From NCBI GenBank assembly GCA_949128115.1, contig OX421966.1:29653042-29717041 (forward strand): a DNA stretch of 64,000 nt. The letters run 5' to 3'. The DNA is from Anaspis maculata (taxonomy: Eukaryota; Arthropoda; Insecta; Coleoptera; Scraptiidae). Of the stretch, positions 10,429 to 23,600 are shown one piece after another. Positions within the stretch are counted from its first letter, which is position 1. Each line of letters opens with the position of its first letter. The notes under the pieces are model-generated. The model saw only the letters and a list, made by a program, of their open reading frames with translations. It did no database searches and was not told the origin of the DNA. The position numbers and the translations under genes were made by a program.

Positions 10429-11638
10429 CAGGAGACATCAACAGATCGCCAAACCGTGCTGGTTTTGTAGGCCTTTCAGTTCGGTAGTTTTCCCGAAACT
10501 CTTGTCTGATGAGGAGCTAAAATAATATAGTGAAACACCTGTCTACAACTTCCATTTCTGATATTTTCGTTTGGAAAGGAAATTGTCAAAAGTGAAAATA
10601 GTTTCACATTTTTTTATGTCTTCAGATGCCTTGTGTACTTTTGCAGTGATGTGTTGAGGCAAGCTTTAGGTAGAAAAGTAGAAAAGTATGGATCACAGAG
10701 ATTGATAACTTCATGATGTCCAGCAAAATCAAAAGTGATAAAAGAAATAAAACAAATTCATAGCTTCATAATTTAATAACCACGTGATGTAGTAAAGGGC
10801 AAAGGGGTAATAATAATTATTCCAATTTAAGGCACGTTACACACTATCATAGTATATAGCAATAATAATACCAAATTCTACTATTATTATTAAACCTTAC
10901 AGTTCTACAGGATATAATTATTATTTCATATTTTCATCGAAACACAAATTTTTGGTAGCAGCGCTCTCATTGCATTTTCAATGACTAGCTTTTTCTTACA
11001 AGAAAGAAACCCCATGACATTGAAATAACTCTTATTGTCCGCCATATGCAATTTTCGGTAGAAGTATATAATAATGGAATATTACACACACGCGGGTCTA
11101 TATAAACTCCAAGATAAATATATTGTATTGAAAAACAAAAAACAAAAATCTGTTGAGATTAAAGAAACAAGTTAATATCACTTATTGACAAAAAAACAAA
11201 CATTCACGCGCGGTTAATAAATAAAAGTGCGAGAGTAAAGGGACAAATAAAAATTAAAATGAAAGATATCGTGCGCGCGCGTTTGCATGAATAAATTAGA
11301 TTGATTCTTTCCAAATAAAATTATTAAAAATAAAACAAATCTCTTAAATATCTTATTTTACACAATCAAATCGGCATTTCACAATGTAGTAATAATATTA
11401 TATTATAATATTTTGTAACAAATAAAATCGAAAAAATAAAATAAAACATTTAATCACTAGACAACAACGAATCGATTCATCCTTGGGTGTTTTGCTTGAA
11501 AGGCAACTTGAAAAACTACTAGCTATTAGTGCTTACAAACTAGTATTTACAAAATGAATAATGAGGAAGTTTGGGTTGAGGGGGCGGAGGGCAGTCGAGG
11601 TAGGTGGCGGCCGAATACGGACAGTCTGAGCGGCCGCC
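10429..11638 (-). other. Likely 3' UTR of the USP31 gene and convergent spacer
   Basis: No coding frame is visible. The DNA between the last USP31 codon (stop at 11639-11641) and about 10.75 kb is AT-rich with simple A and T runs. On the minus strand ATTAAA occurs at two or more places (for example near 10765 and 11450), so the 3' UTR could be up to 0.9 kb. Its true end cannot be set from the sequence. Confidence 0.4.
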
Positions 11639-14600
11639 TCACATAGACTGCTGGGATTGGTGAAGCTTCCTTGTGGGCTGTGGCGACATCTGCAACAAAA
11701 TGATGCGTTGTTATTATTATGCCTAGTGTTTTTTATTTATGAATTGCAGCTAGCTATTGAAGTAAAAACAATGTCCGCGACTTGATTCAAATTGTGTTCT
11801 TGAGACAGTCGATCAGGCAACGCTGGGAAAATTATCAAGCCGCGGACGCACCTTTCCAGTTCCACAGCTATAATCAATTTCACGGCTTTCTGCATTAAAG
11901 CAAGCTATGGAAAAAATGGGTTACGTTGGTACGAATGGCACATTGGCAACTAGCTGTCTTCATGTGCAATTTTCAATGTGACATTGTCACCGTCTCGGGG
12001 GGTCATGTATGCGAAAGTGAAAAATTTCGAAAATATGCGAGGAATTGTTACGTTTCCTTTGAGTGATTTGTAGTGTGGACGATAAGGGACATTGTTTTCA
12101 CTGGTTGGTGGGTCTTCGCCAAGGCTATTGGGTTTTTGCCGGCCACTGAGAAAATTATGCCAAAAGTCCATGATGCCGTGAAGAAATGGAATGTAAAAAG
12201 GAAAACCCACTGCCCAAGAGGAAACTCATTCTTTAGATGGACAATATGGATAGTAGGACAATGATTTATCGAGTTGAACTGTACGGAGACGAAACAATTT
12301 GGGCGTGAGTAGTCTGAGTAGGTAGGTACACTGTGTTGTCTGCCAGCATGTGTCTTCATACCTTGCTTGCTGTTGCAGTAGATATAATGGGTAGAGCTAG
12401 AGCTAAAGTAGGTACCTAGTACTCACTACTCCAGTGATGTGCGTCAGACGATGTAGCCTTTTGGGCGGTGGGCCTTTTCATACGAGTAGTATCCTGCCGA
12501 TCTCGACATCATCATCGTAGCGACCAAAAACCCAACAGTCTTGGCGGAGACCCACTAACCAGTAAAGACAATGCCCCTTATCATGCTCAAAAATTTTCAC
12601 TTTCGCGTACATGATAACTCGACACGGTGACAAGATGTCACATTAAAAATTGCACGTGTAGACAACTGGCTGGCATCCCCTTGCCATTGTATCATTCGTA
12701 CCAACACAACACAATTTTTACATAACTTGCTCTAAGATAATAATTATGACTACTTGTATAGAACCACTGCTAAAGCAACCAGAAGATGAGTTGTAATCCC
12801 CAATCTCGCAGTACTGTCTAAAACAGTACAAGTATAATAATACATAAAATGAGTGTATTGTTCCTAGAATTGTTTTGAGTTTCCAGCGATTTTGGCTCTA
12901 GCTCTAATTGTGAACATGGTGTCAATTTAGAAAAAAAATGCAGTGGCGCAGAAAATGGAAGGGGGAGATATATCGAGTTTGCCATTCTCTACACCAGGAG
13001 TCACTTGTGGCCATAACTGAAATTATCCATTGTAGACAATGGCTTTAGAAATTTTTACTTTAAACAATGAAATTGAAATAATAAGTTCAACTTGACTTCC
13101 GGTTGCCACAACGCTTTAATAGTGGCGGCATCATTGCTACATCCTGTTCAGGATGTAAATTCAAAACTAGGACTTTTTTAATAAAAAAAAAATAAAGTGA
13201 CACGCTGGAGCGTTGGAGGCTACCACTACAGCTGATGGCACCTGCAACTCCAACCAGGGGCAGCAGCCATCAACCGTGGCCCCCCAGCTTGTCGTTTAAT
13301 TTTTGCTTTAGAAGTCCTACTAGCTCCAAATTTAGGAATAGGATATGTGCCTGGATTTAACCAGTTTAGTCTTGTAATACCCACCCAACTGAGGTGCGTC
13401 CTGGAAATATTATTAGACGTCCGATGCACGGCCGCAGTCGTGGTGTACACCTTCCTCACTTCCGGCTCCGTCAGCGACACCTTGATAGCGTCATGGTCCA
13501 CCACTTTCGCCGCACTAACACCGACAGAGGGCGCCGACGGAGCTGCCGTCGCAGCACCTTTCGGTGACGTAGCAATGTCCGCATCACCGCAGGAATTAAT
13601 GTAGATGCTGGTGGTGTACAACGGCCTCTTTGTCGAATCCACCTGATCCACCGCCGCCTCTTGGACTCCGTTATGGTGCTGCTGCTGCTGCTGCTGCTTA
13701 GAATCCAAAGATTTCCGCACGCCCACTTCCGAGTGCAACGCATTTTGCGAGTTCCTCAGCGCCACCACTTCATCGTGTTTCTTGATTTCATCCAAATCGT
13801 CTTCTTCTGTTTTGCTCTTTGCTGTTGTTGTGATGGTGGTGGGGGTGGTGAGATCTTCAACCGGCTTGGTTTCCATTATCGAATCGTCCGGTTGTTTGTT
13901 TTCCACCTGCTGCTGCTGTTGGCTTTTATTATTAATATTAGAGTTGACTGCGGCGGTGGTAGTGGTAGTGGCAACTTTGAGGTTCTTTGGCGGCATGAAC
14001 TTGGGCATTTTCGATACCCAATGGTCGGTGCTGGAACCGACCGAAGAGGTGCTGGCGGCACTGCTGGTGTTCGAACTGGAACCGACGTACAGGCCGTTCT
14101 TGCGCTGGTAGAAGAGGATGTAGGCACTGTTGTTGACCAGCAGCGGGGAGATGTCGTCGGTCTGTTTGCTCAGGTTGGTGACTTTGGCGTCGTCGTAGAG
14201 GTACCACTGGTTGTCGTAGGGGTTGCGACAGGCGGCGGTGTAATGGCCGGTTTCGATGTCGCTGCCGTGGTGGTAGCAGATGCCGTAGAGGTCGTACAGG
14301 TTGTCGTTGGCGTTCGACTGCTTACGCGCCCTCTTCCACGGACTCCAGGTGTTGTTCATTATCACCTGAAAATCAGAAGAAAAAACGTTTGAATTTGTTT
14401 AGAATATTGATACCTATTACACAAGTTAAACTGATAGTTTTCCGCCGCCAAAATCAGTCTTGTTCCTTTGAACTTGAGTTTTGTGTAATTATTCTCGAGC
14501 TTCTGGTCCCGTAATATTTCTTGCAAACTTTTCTGGAAGCGATCCGAGAAAAAAAAACAGCCGGAAAGTAAAATGTAGGTCTATCGTAAAAGTGAAGCCA

Positions 14601-17600
14601 AAAATGTTGCAGAACGTTTACAATTTGGTGACAACGCAAATTATCAAAAATTGGATAATCGGGGCGGTATGCGAGGTTATCCAATTTTTCACATAATTAA
14701 ATGTCAGTGTCATCAAATTGTAAACGTTCTTCGATATTCTCGGCTTCACTTTCTGCTGAAGACGTACCATTTTACTTTCCGCTCTTTTTTTTTTCGTGCC
14801 CCTAGTTGCTGCGGATCGCAACCAGGGATGTGTGCAAGAATTATTACGGGACCAGCAGCTCGGGCAGGGGTCGGGCCGTGCTCGTATCCCATTCGTGTGT
14901 ATTCGCATCAGGTATGAATCACTTTATCGCTTAAACGAACTTCACTATAGGCGTGATTATTATCTGAAATGATGAAAAGTTTTGGCATGCGTTGCAAGAA
15001 GTATTGACAGGTACTCGGTCATGCTTGCTATCAAAAGTCACACGGGGTTCCAAACAGTAGGTAATTAGCTACTAACAGGCGTTACAAAGAGAATTTGTGA
15101 TGAGATAAAAAGAAAAATCTAAACCGTTGCTGAAATGTTCAAAAAGTCATCATTTTGTAAATTGGTTACTTTTTGCGGTTACATAATGATTACATGTTGT
15201 TGTTGACATTATTGACAACAGACTGAGAAAATGTAACTTTTTCAACTGTCAACTGCCATCATGTAAAATTGACAGGCCATTTAGGAGGAATGTGTTTTTG
15301 CTTGCTTCCTGAAGTTTTTGTTGTAGGCCATTTCGAACCATACTTGGGTGAAAAGCGGCTTTATCCCTTTGAATTTCGTGCGAATCACGTGTATGAAACA
15401 CCGCGCTAGAGAACTAAGTGAAAGTTCGAGTGTGATTAGAGTTCTTTTAATGATTATTTTGTTCTTAAAGCAATTTTATATAACTTGTGGCTTTTCTGAA
15501 TTATTGATTGTGTTCCGTCAACGATTTATTTGACAATTTTTCAGACAATCAAACGGACGGCGGCCGTGTTTGTAATCTGACAGTAACATTTAAAACACAT
15601 CAATGGGAGGTAACGAGGTAACCTGGAAAGTTAATTCTAATACAGGTGTTCGCGAAATGGCAAACTCCGAGTAGAGCACAAGGTCTCACATCTAATGTTT
15701 GAGGTAAGGTGTTTTTTTTCAAAATTTCATGGGTAATACAGGTTTTCTAAATTGAGCGCCTCTTTCTGGCTCGTGACGTCACGTTCGATTGCACAGTAAA
15801 TCGTCGCAGTCATAGTGTGCCAACATTGCCCCGATTCCGTAAGCCGAACGTGTGTTTTGATCATTTGATGGTGTTATTATTGGTATTTATACCGTTTTTA
15901 CAAGTAGTTATGGTAAATAAATGTTGTGTGCCACTATGCAAGTCCACAAGTTATACAGTGATGGCCATAATACCTACACCATTAAAAGTATTAAAACTGG
16001 GACTTGGAACACGCACTTACCTGTGCTTTCTGGGCACGTCCATATATCGTTGATATATCCATTACAAAAATAGTTGTATCCGCGCATCAAATGCCTCTCT
16101 GGCAAGTTCTTCTATGCGAAATATTCATTTGCAATATTCATTGAGAAGTTCGTTATATTTTTAGCGACTTTCCCAGCATGGTTGGCTTTAGAATTCAAAA
16201 AATAAAACGCACTTTCAACACGGCGGAGCAATGTAAATACAAATGGCGCGATCACTCATGGCACACGGTGCGCAGAACGTGCCGAAAACAGCTGCGCGGA
16301 ATCGCGGATTCTCCATCTCTCTTTAGGGGAAACCTGTATTATTTCATTAATTACAGTTTTTTCACAGCATGAATTGAATGAGATATTTATAACTGAATTT
16401 CGCAAAGACAAAATTCTGTATTTCGTTAACAGAGACTTGTTGAGACTAACAGTGCTTTCCAGTTTTTTCTTAGTTTCAACATGTTCTACAACCCCTCTGC
16501 ACTTCGGATGCGCTATTTTGCGAACACCGGGTAGATTCGACAATTTATGTGTCACAACTTGTCAATCTCGCGCAAAAAAAAAACAAAAATACACAACAAG
16601 ACAGGCCATCAACAAAACAGCTTTCACGGCTGTCTCAAAGCCATCGCCGAAAACACGAAAAAAAAAATTGATTGATCTATCACAAACAGTTCCTCGAAAT
16701 CACTTCGAATAACGAAAATAGAGAGCCACGAAGTCCCACCCTTTAAGCCCCAAGATCTTAAAAAAAAAGTCAATAATTTTTGAATTATTTTTTTCATGTT
16801 CTTGAGTTGATTCCATATATCGCTCTAGACTCGGGATGCGATACTTTTGAGACACCCTGTTTCTATCAAATTGCTTGATTCTAGTTTCTTTTACTCCTAG
16901 ATCCGATAGATGAAACCATTAAAACTGACTCGGTGATGGAAACTCCATTTAGATATAGAGTGTTTCTTAACGTTTATCTTTTTGTATTTTAATTTTAAAT
17001 AACGGGTGAAATATAAATTATGTGATGAGCGGGTCAAACAAATTGCATTTCACAAGCTTTAAAATTACTATCATAGTCATGCCGAATTTCGAGTCGTATT
17101 GGTAGTTTTTTCAACATCTAATTTTCCAGAGAAAATAAAAAAAGTCTCAGATATACTTCAAGAATTTACTGAAAATGGACAAATTAGGAAATTAGCAGAT
17201 TTTGTTTTGGATCCCTGTTCTTAGCACCATGACAAAGATGAAGAATGGGAAGATATGATCAGTTTTACGGCTTTTTCCATCAGGGCGAGGTACAATTTTA
17301 ATCAAATGAAATGATATCTCAGACGGCTGTGAAATTTGACATTTGCGTTAGAAATAATTATTGCTTTTGAGGTCCTGATGAGTTTCATAATATGGTGGAT
17401 TATTATCAAACGTTCACAAATTAATGATTAGCTTCCATTATGAACTCGATTCAACATAAAAAACGCAGCGTTGAATTTCACAGCCGCCTGAGATGTCATT
17501 TCAGGTGAATTGTACCAGGTATATGGAAAAAAAATTGGTTTCGTTGGTACGAAACTAACGTCGTCGCGGCCAGTTGTATGAACATGGATGTTTACGATTG

Positions 17601-20600
17601 TTATGAGATGAGACAGGTGTCATACCACCACGATGTGATGTACACGAGTAGTCGTAAGTCGAAATTTTCGGGTTTTTGTGGAAAAAACCAGAAAACGTGA
17701 GTTTCTTTGGAGTGGAATTTGCTGACATCGTCCTGACTGGTTGGTGGCTCTTTGTTTATGTTGGTAGTGGCGGCCACTAAATAAAATGAAGCCGAAGCGT
17801 GGAACTGACAGGTGACAAAACAGCTGCCCGAAATTCCGTGCACGCAACTGTACTTATATAATTTAGCCAGCATATGTAAGCTGTAATAACGTATGGTCCG
17901 AAAGTTTTGGGAAATAGTTTTAAGCTAATAACTTTTTCTGAATAGTCTTTATTTTCGTACTTGATAGTGCATAAATTAACATCATATATAACACTAACAA
18001 ATTCATATTCAACATATTGAAAATGGACCATTATCTTCGATGGATCTCAATTATCTTCTGCCATGTTCTATGATTTTCTGTATCAATTTGTCAAATTCGA
18101 AAATCTCTAATGTTATTGAAAAATGTGACGCCGTAATTGGTCTTCATTCGCAGCTTCCCATCCCTTGTCGTATACTATCCTACTCAATACTTACCAAAAA
18201 TCTTATATTGGTCGAGCTTGCGGTACATTGGGAGGCAGGAGCTCTGAGAAATTAATCCTGCTGTTGTCCAGAGAATGATCGAACATGGCAGAAGAAAACC
18301 GAAAGCCATCAAAGATAATGGCCCATCTTCAAAATGTTGAATACGAATTTGAAATTGTAGAAGATGACGCTAGTTTTTGCAATATTAAGTTACGAAATTG
18401 AAACTATCAATAAAAAGTTATTAGCTTTTAAAAAAATTCCCAAAACTTTCGGACCATACGTTATATAAGCTTACAGGCACAAGATTGACAAGTAGGTACG
18501 AACAATAGCGACATTGGTCTCCAAAGCCTATGCCGCGTCCAGTGTTAGATAACCTCCCATTATAAAGCGTTTTTACCTTTGTGGCGCTCAGTGCGCAGTC
18601 AGTGTACGAGAAACGCCGAGAACTTTGCTGGAATGCAATAAAATGTGTGTTAAACTGTGTCTGCACTGGAAAAACAAAGCCATTATTGAACAGTGATAAT
18701 TGTAACACCATATCTAATCCAAAGCCGTGGCCACATTACGCTGGTTTAGCAGCCGTTGGCTGCTGCTTGCTGCTAGCAGGGGTCCGTGCATCCTAATGTG
18801 ATTGGTCAGCGGTGCGCTGCTTGATTGGTTGCTAGGCGGTTATTTGCAGCTAGGCCAGCAAGCAGCAGTCAGCGACTGGCAGCACCGTACGTAATCTGAC
18901 CACGACTTAAGGTGTGATTAGATACTACCTCTTAGATGCGAGCGCGGATATGGTGTGGCCTTACACCAACATGTCTTCCGTCGATTCCATATCGAACGAG
19001 AATCGTACGATGGCGCAAAGCGGCCATTTATGCGCTCGCGTCTGTGAAGTAGTACTAGTGGTAAGCGGCTAACTAGAGAAGAATACTGCATTTTATGATA
19101 CAAGCAACAGATTTGGTACACGTAACCTCTGAAGAATTCTAAGCGATTTGACCCGTAGTTCTTGAAAATCCCTTCGGGGGGAGACGAGATAAGGGGAAGG
19201 GGGGAAGGGTGAACTCCTCTTATCAAGAAAAAATTATATGCGCTAAACTGTCACGCAAAGTGCCGAATTCAAGTGAATCAAGCATGCTTATGACGCTGGT
19301 AAACCTTCATTTTGTTGAAAAAATGCAAATAGTAGCCTTTTTTTTCAAAATGGCCGCCAATAAATGACAAAAAATCATGCATGAATAAGTTATTCGAGTG
19401 AGGTATCAATTTATATGTTTTCGAGGTCGCTGGACTCATTTCTCTTATCGAAATCACCATATCGGACAAAATTATCTATTTTGGGTCAGGGTTGATGAAC
19501 CACCCCCAACACTTCAAGTGACGCTTTCAAGATTTGAAGTGAATAACGAAACAACAATCTGGAGTGACATCTAAATGATCTCTTTTTCGATGATAGATAA
19601 AAATTACCCATGTAACTACACCTTTGAAGCCACAATAATCATCCCTGGAATCTCCAATCACCCTTAATGGGAGGGTTTTGTATAACCTAGCTTTTCTTGT
19701 ATTATAGGGAAGCGCTTTAAAAATGTTTCTAAATGGTTTGAAATAGTATTATAATAATATCTACTTGATAATATTTTATGTTCTGTAGTTATGGATTGAT
19801 GGGTATATACCCCGTTCACTTTTATTTTTAGTAAAATGACTTTTTGGAGTAAAAATGAAGTGACAAACTGGAGCGCTGGGAGGATACGGCTTATGGTCGC
19901 TGATAGTTTCGCTCCAAAACTTTGCAGGTGCCATCAGCTATGGCTGTAACCGTAACCCCCCAGCTTTTCACTGTATTTTTGCTCCAAATTCATTCTACTG
20001 AAAATAAAAGATGAACGAGATATACCCACGTATGAATGAATAACACGGACAAATCTTCACCCAAGTTTGAAGTCAAATTATTGAAGAGCAATTTATCCGA
20101 CTTGAAGGTTTTTTTCTCTGAATTATCGGATGTATCTTCAGGGATATGACTGAAAAACAAATTTTTGGAAAAAAATTGATGCTGGCTACGACGTGCCAGA
20201 TGTGGTAGATGTCCCTTAACTTTCCTTAACGTGCTCTTTTTGTTTTAAATTTTTATTCTGCTTTTCAGGAGATATGGGTTTTTCCAACATAAAATGTTAC
20301 CTTTCTGAAAGTTAGGGATCTTTCCAGAAAAGAAATGTCTCTAGACCCTTTGATATCCTCAAGAAAGTGCGTCGGATGATCCATCTGTAAAAGACTCAAC
20401 TCCCTTAAAACTTTCTTTGTTGTGATGATTTTTGTGTTTTTTCGATCATTATCCTAGGTATGCTCTTAATTTCCTTGACGTTAAATCATCTGGTACCACT
20501 ATCAACGCTTTATTGACTAAAATCGTCTGGAAAATCAATTCTAGCCGATCCATTTTGAACCCACGACCTCCTGAAGGCTATATTGAGGGTACCTACTCAA

Positions 20601-23600
20601 GAAACTTCCTCAACCATCTTCAAAAGTCAAAAAAGCATGTTTTGTTGGGAAATGTCTCCCCTCAAAATCGGGGTAACAATTTAAAATTAAAAAAAAAGTT
20701 AAGGAAAGATTGGGGCATAGTTTGTCATAAACGAGGTCATAAATTATAACTTTTTGCTGTTGCCGGTGCTTTGCACAGGGAAGCTCCAAGATAAGGTGAA
20801 AATCACCGCATCAATGTCACACCTGGTATCTAACCTAACTTGATTTTTTTTTGGTTGGGAGTTGATAAATTAAATGAGTCAAGGGTGCCTGTGAGTTTGA
20901 AAACATCTGTTGGAACTAGCATATCGTTCTTGTCAAAGTTTGAAAAATTTATTACAAAAAAAGTAAGGATTACCCTAGTTTCGACAGACGTTTTTGAATT
21001 CACAGGCACCCTTGACCCATTTAATTTATGAACTCTCGGTAGACGGTAGTATACTAGTGGAAGCGGTACGCAAAAGCATACCGCATTTTAGAGTGCAGTA
21101 ACGAGATTTTGCATGGGTGTACTTTATACCACGACAAGCGATTTGACCCGCAGCACTCGATATTTCGTCCCTTAGGGGGCCAATGGGGGCCCTCCAAATT
21201 TTCAAGATGCAAGAACTTTCACAAAATGATCATTGAGTATCGTCATGTATGTCATAAGTGAAGCTTACGGGTCTATTGAAAATGTTTTCATCAAATGTCG
21301 TCGTGTCCGATTCATTCTTCACATTTGAAAAAAAAAACTTTCACAGAGGTCAAAAAAACTGTTTTTATTTTTTCTGCTGTGCAAGGAAACGATAAATTCA
21401 TATGTTTTGTTGCGTTCTCAACTAAATCGCGTTCCGTAAGCCCAAATATGAAGACAATTTTTTCGCAATATCATTTTCCCAAGAAGAGGTGACCTCTTCA
21501 GTACACTTTTTTCAACAGCATTTTTTTCAATGTTCCTAGTGGATAAGACTGTCAATTTTCACTGATATGAGAAGCTTGAACTCTTTTCTTAGTAATTTCC
21601 ATGCAACATGGCTTCAAAACATACAAGAGAGCCCTAAAACTTTTTTTTTCTGCTGGGCCGTCAAATTTTTGGCATGTTGATTTTGTAGTAGGGGAGACGC
21701 GCAAATAAATAAGATCTAGTCTAGGCGAATAAGTTCTACCAGAAAATATACCTACTTACACCTAACGACTCTGCGTTTTGTTGTACTGCAATAAAACACG
21801 ACATGGAAGAATATTTTCTGTTGAAACCAAATCACCTGTGCCTGCAGCCTGGATTGATCACTGGTCCGCGTCTCTCCTACTATAAAATCAAAATATCGTA
21901 AGTTGGACGGCCCAGCAGAAAAAAATTTTTTTTGGGCTCCCTTGGGCGTTTAGAGTCATGTTGCTTCGCAACCACCAGGAAAAGAGTTCGAGGTCTCCAT
22001 TCCTGCAAAAATTACGAGTGATATCCAGTGGGGACATAGAAAGAAATGCTCTTGGAAAAGAGGTACTGAAGAGGTCACCACTTCTTTGAAAAATACCATT
22101 ACAAGAAAAATTTCTTTATAATTAGGTTCAGGGAATGCGATTTAGTTGGGAACGCAACAGAACATATGAATTTGTCGTCTCCTTGCATAGAAGAAAAAAT
22201 AAAAACAGTTTTTTTGACCTCTGCCAAAGAAATTTTTTTTCAAGTGTGAAGAATGAATCGGACACAACGACAATTGATGAAAATATTTTCAATAGACCCG
22301 TAAGCTTCACTTATGACATACATGACGATACTCAATGATCGTCATGTGAAAGTTCTTGCATCTTGAAAATTTGGAGGGCCCCCATGGGCCCCCTAAGGGA
22401 CGAAATATGGAGTGCTGCGGGTCATATCGCTTGTTTTGATATGAAGTATGCCCATGCAAAATCTCGTTACTGCACTCCAAAATGCAGTATCGATGTGTTT
22501 TTAGGTGTGTACCGCTTGCACTATACTAGTAGCCGTGTTGACTATGTGAAATTACTTTAAAATTGCTGGTAAAATTACTTTACATAGTAAACACGGCTAC
22601 TGTAATCAGCTGGTTGTAGATCAGCTCATACCAACTTCCACCTGCCTCTTTAGTTTTACCACGATCACCAACCTGTCTGGCCATTCTGCCGCTGCCGATG
22701 CCTTGCATTTAGAAAGTAACATTGTGTAAGGATGAAATACATCAAAAAAAGTAACACTCAGAAGGGTGACACCTATTAATAAAAAACACTAGAAATGGGT
22801 TAAGAAACCTTTGGAATAAAACACTAGTTGGGTGAAAAGTAACATCTCTCATGGTAGTTCAACACTAATTACATCAAAAAATCTCCACACTGCATAGTGT
22901 AATACCACCTTCAAGTTTCACTCTAATTTTAGAGTTAATTTTAAACTCTTAGTGGTGGGACCTCTATGTATCCTAACAAGTGTTTCTTAGTGTAAATTTT
23001 AAGCTCTACATTTTATACTGTGTAAGGGTGGTTGGGGCTTCCAGGGATGGTTGTGAGTTGAAATGTGTGGTTACATGGGTAATTTTCATTTATCAATCAA
23101 AAAGATATTATTCGGATGTAGCTTTATATTGTCTTTTCGATATTCACTTCAAGTCTTGAAAGTGTCACTTCAGGTGTGGGGGTTGGCTCATTCACCCTGA
23201 ACCAAAATAAATAATTGTGTTAGATATGGTGATTTCAATAAGATAAATGAGTCCAGAGACCTCTAAAACATATAAATTGATACCTTACTCGAATAACTTA
23301 TTTATACATGCTTTTTGTAATTTATTAAATTTTCACGGAAGAACAGGGTAATACATGCTTTTTTGTCATTTATTGGCGGCCATTTTGAAAAAAGGCTACT
23401 ATTCGCATTTTTTATGAAATTAGGATTCACCAGTGTATCCAGCATGTTCAATTCACTTAAATTCGACATTTTCCATGCCAGTTTGGCGCATGTAGATTTT
23501 TTCTAAATAAGAGAAATCAACCCCTCTCCCCCCCCCCCATATCTCGGCTCCCCCCGAAGGGATTTTTAAGAACTACGGGTCAAATCGCTTAGAATTCTTT

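Noticed and set aside
13661..14392. 243-codon plus-strand frame rich in Val, Leu and Gly
   Set aside because: It is antisense to the USP31 catalytic-His exon; its composition comes from the CAG and ACC repeats on the other strand.
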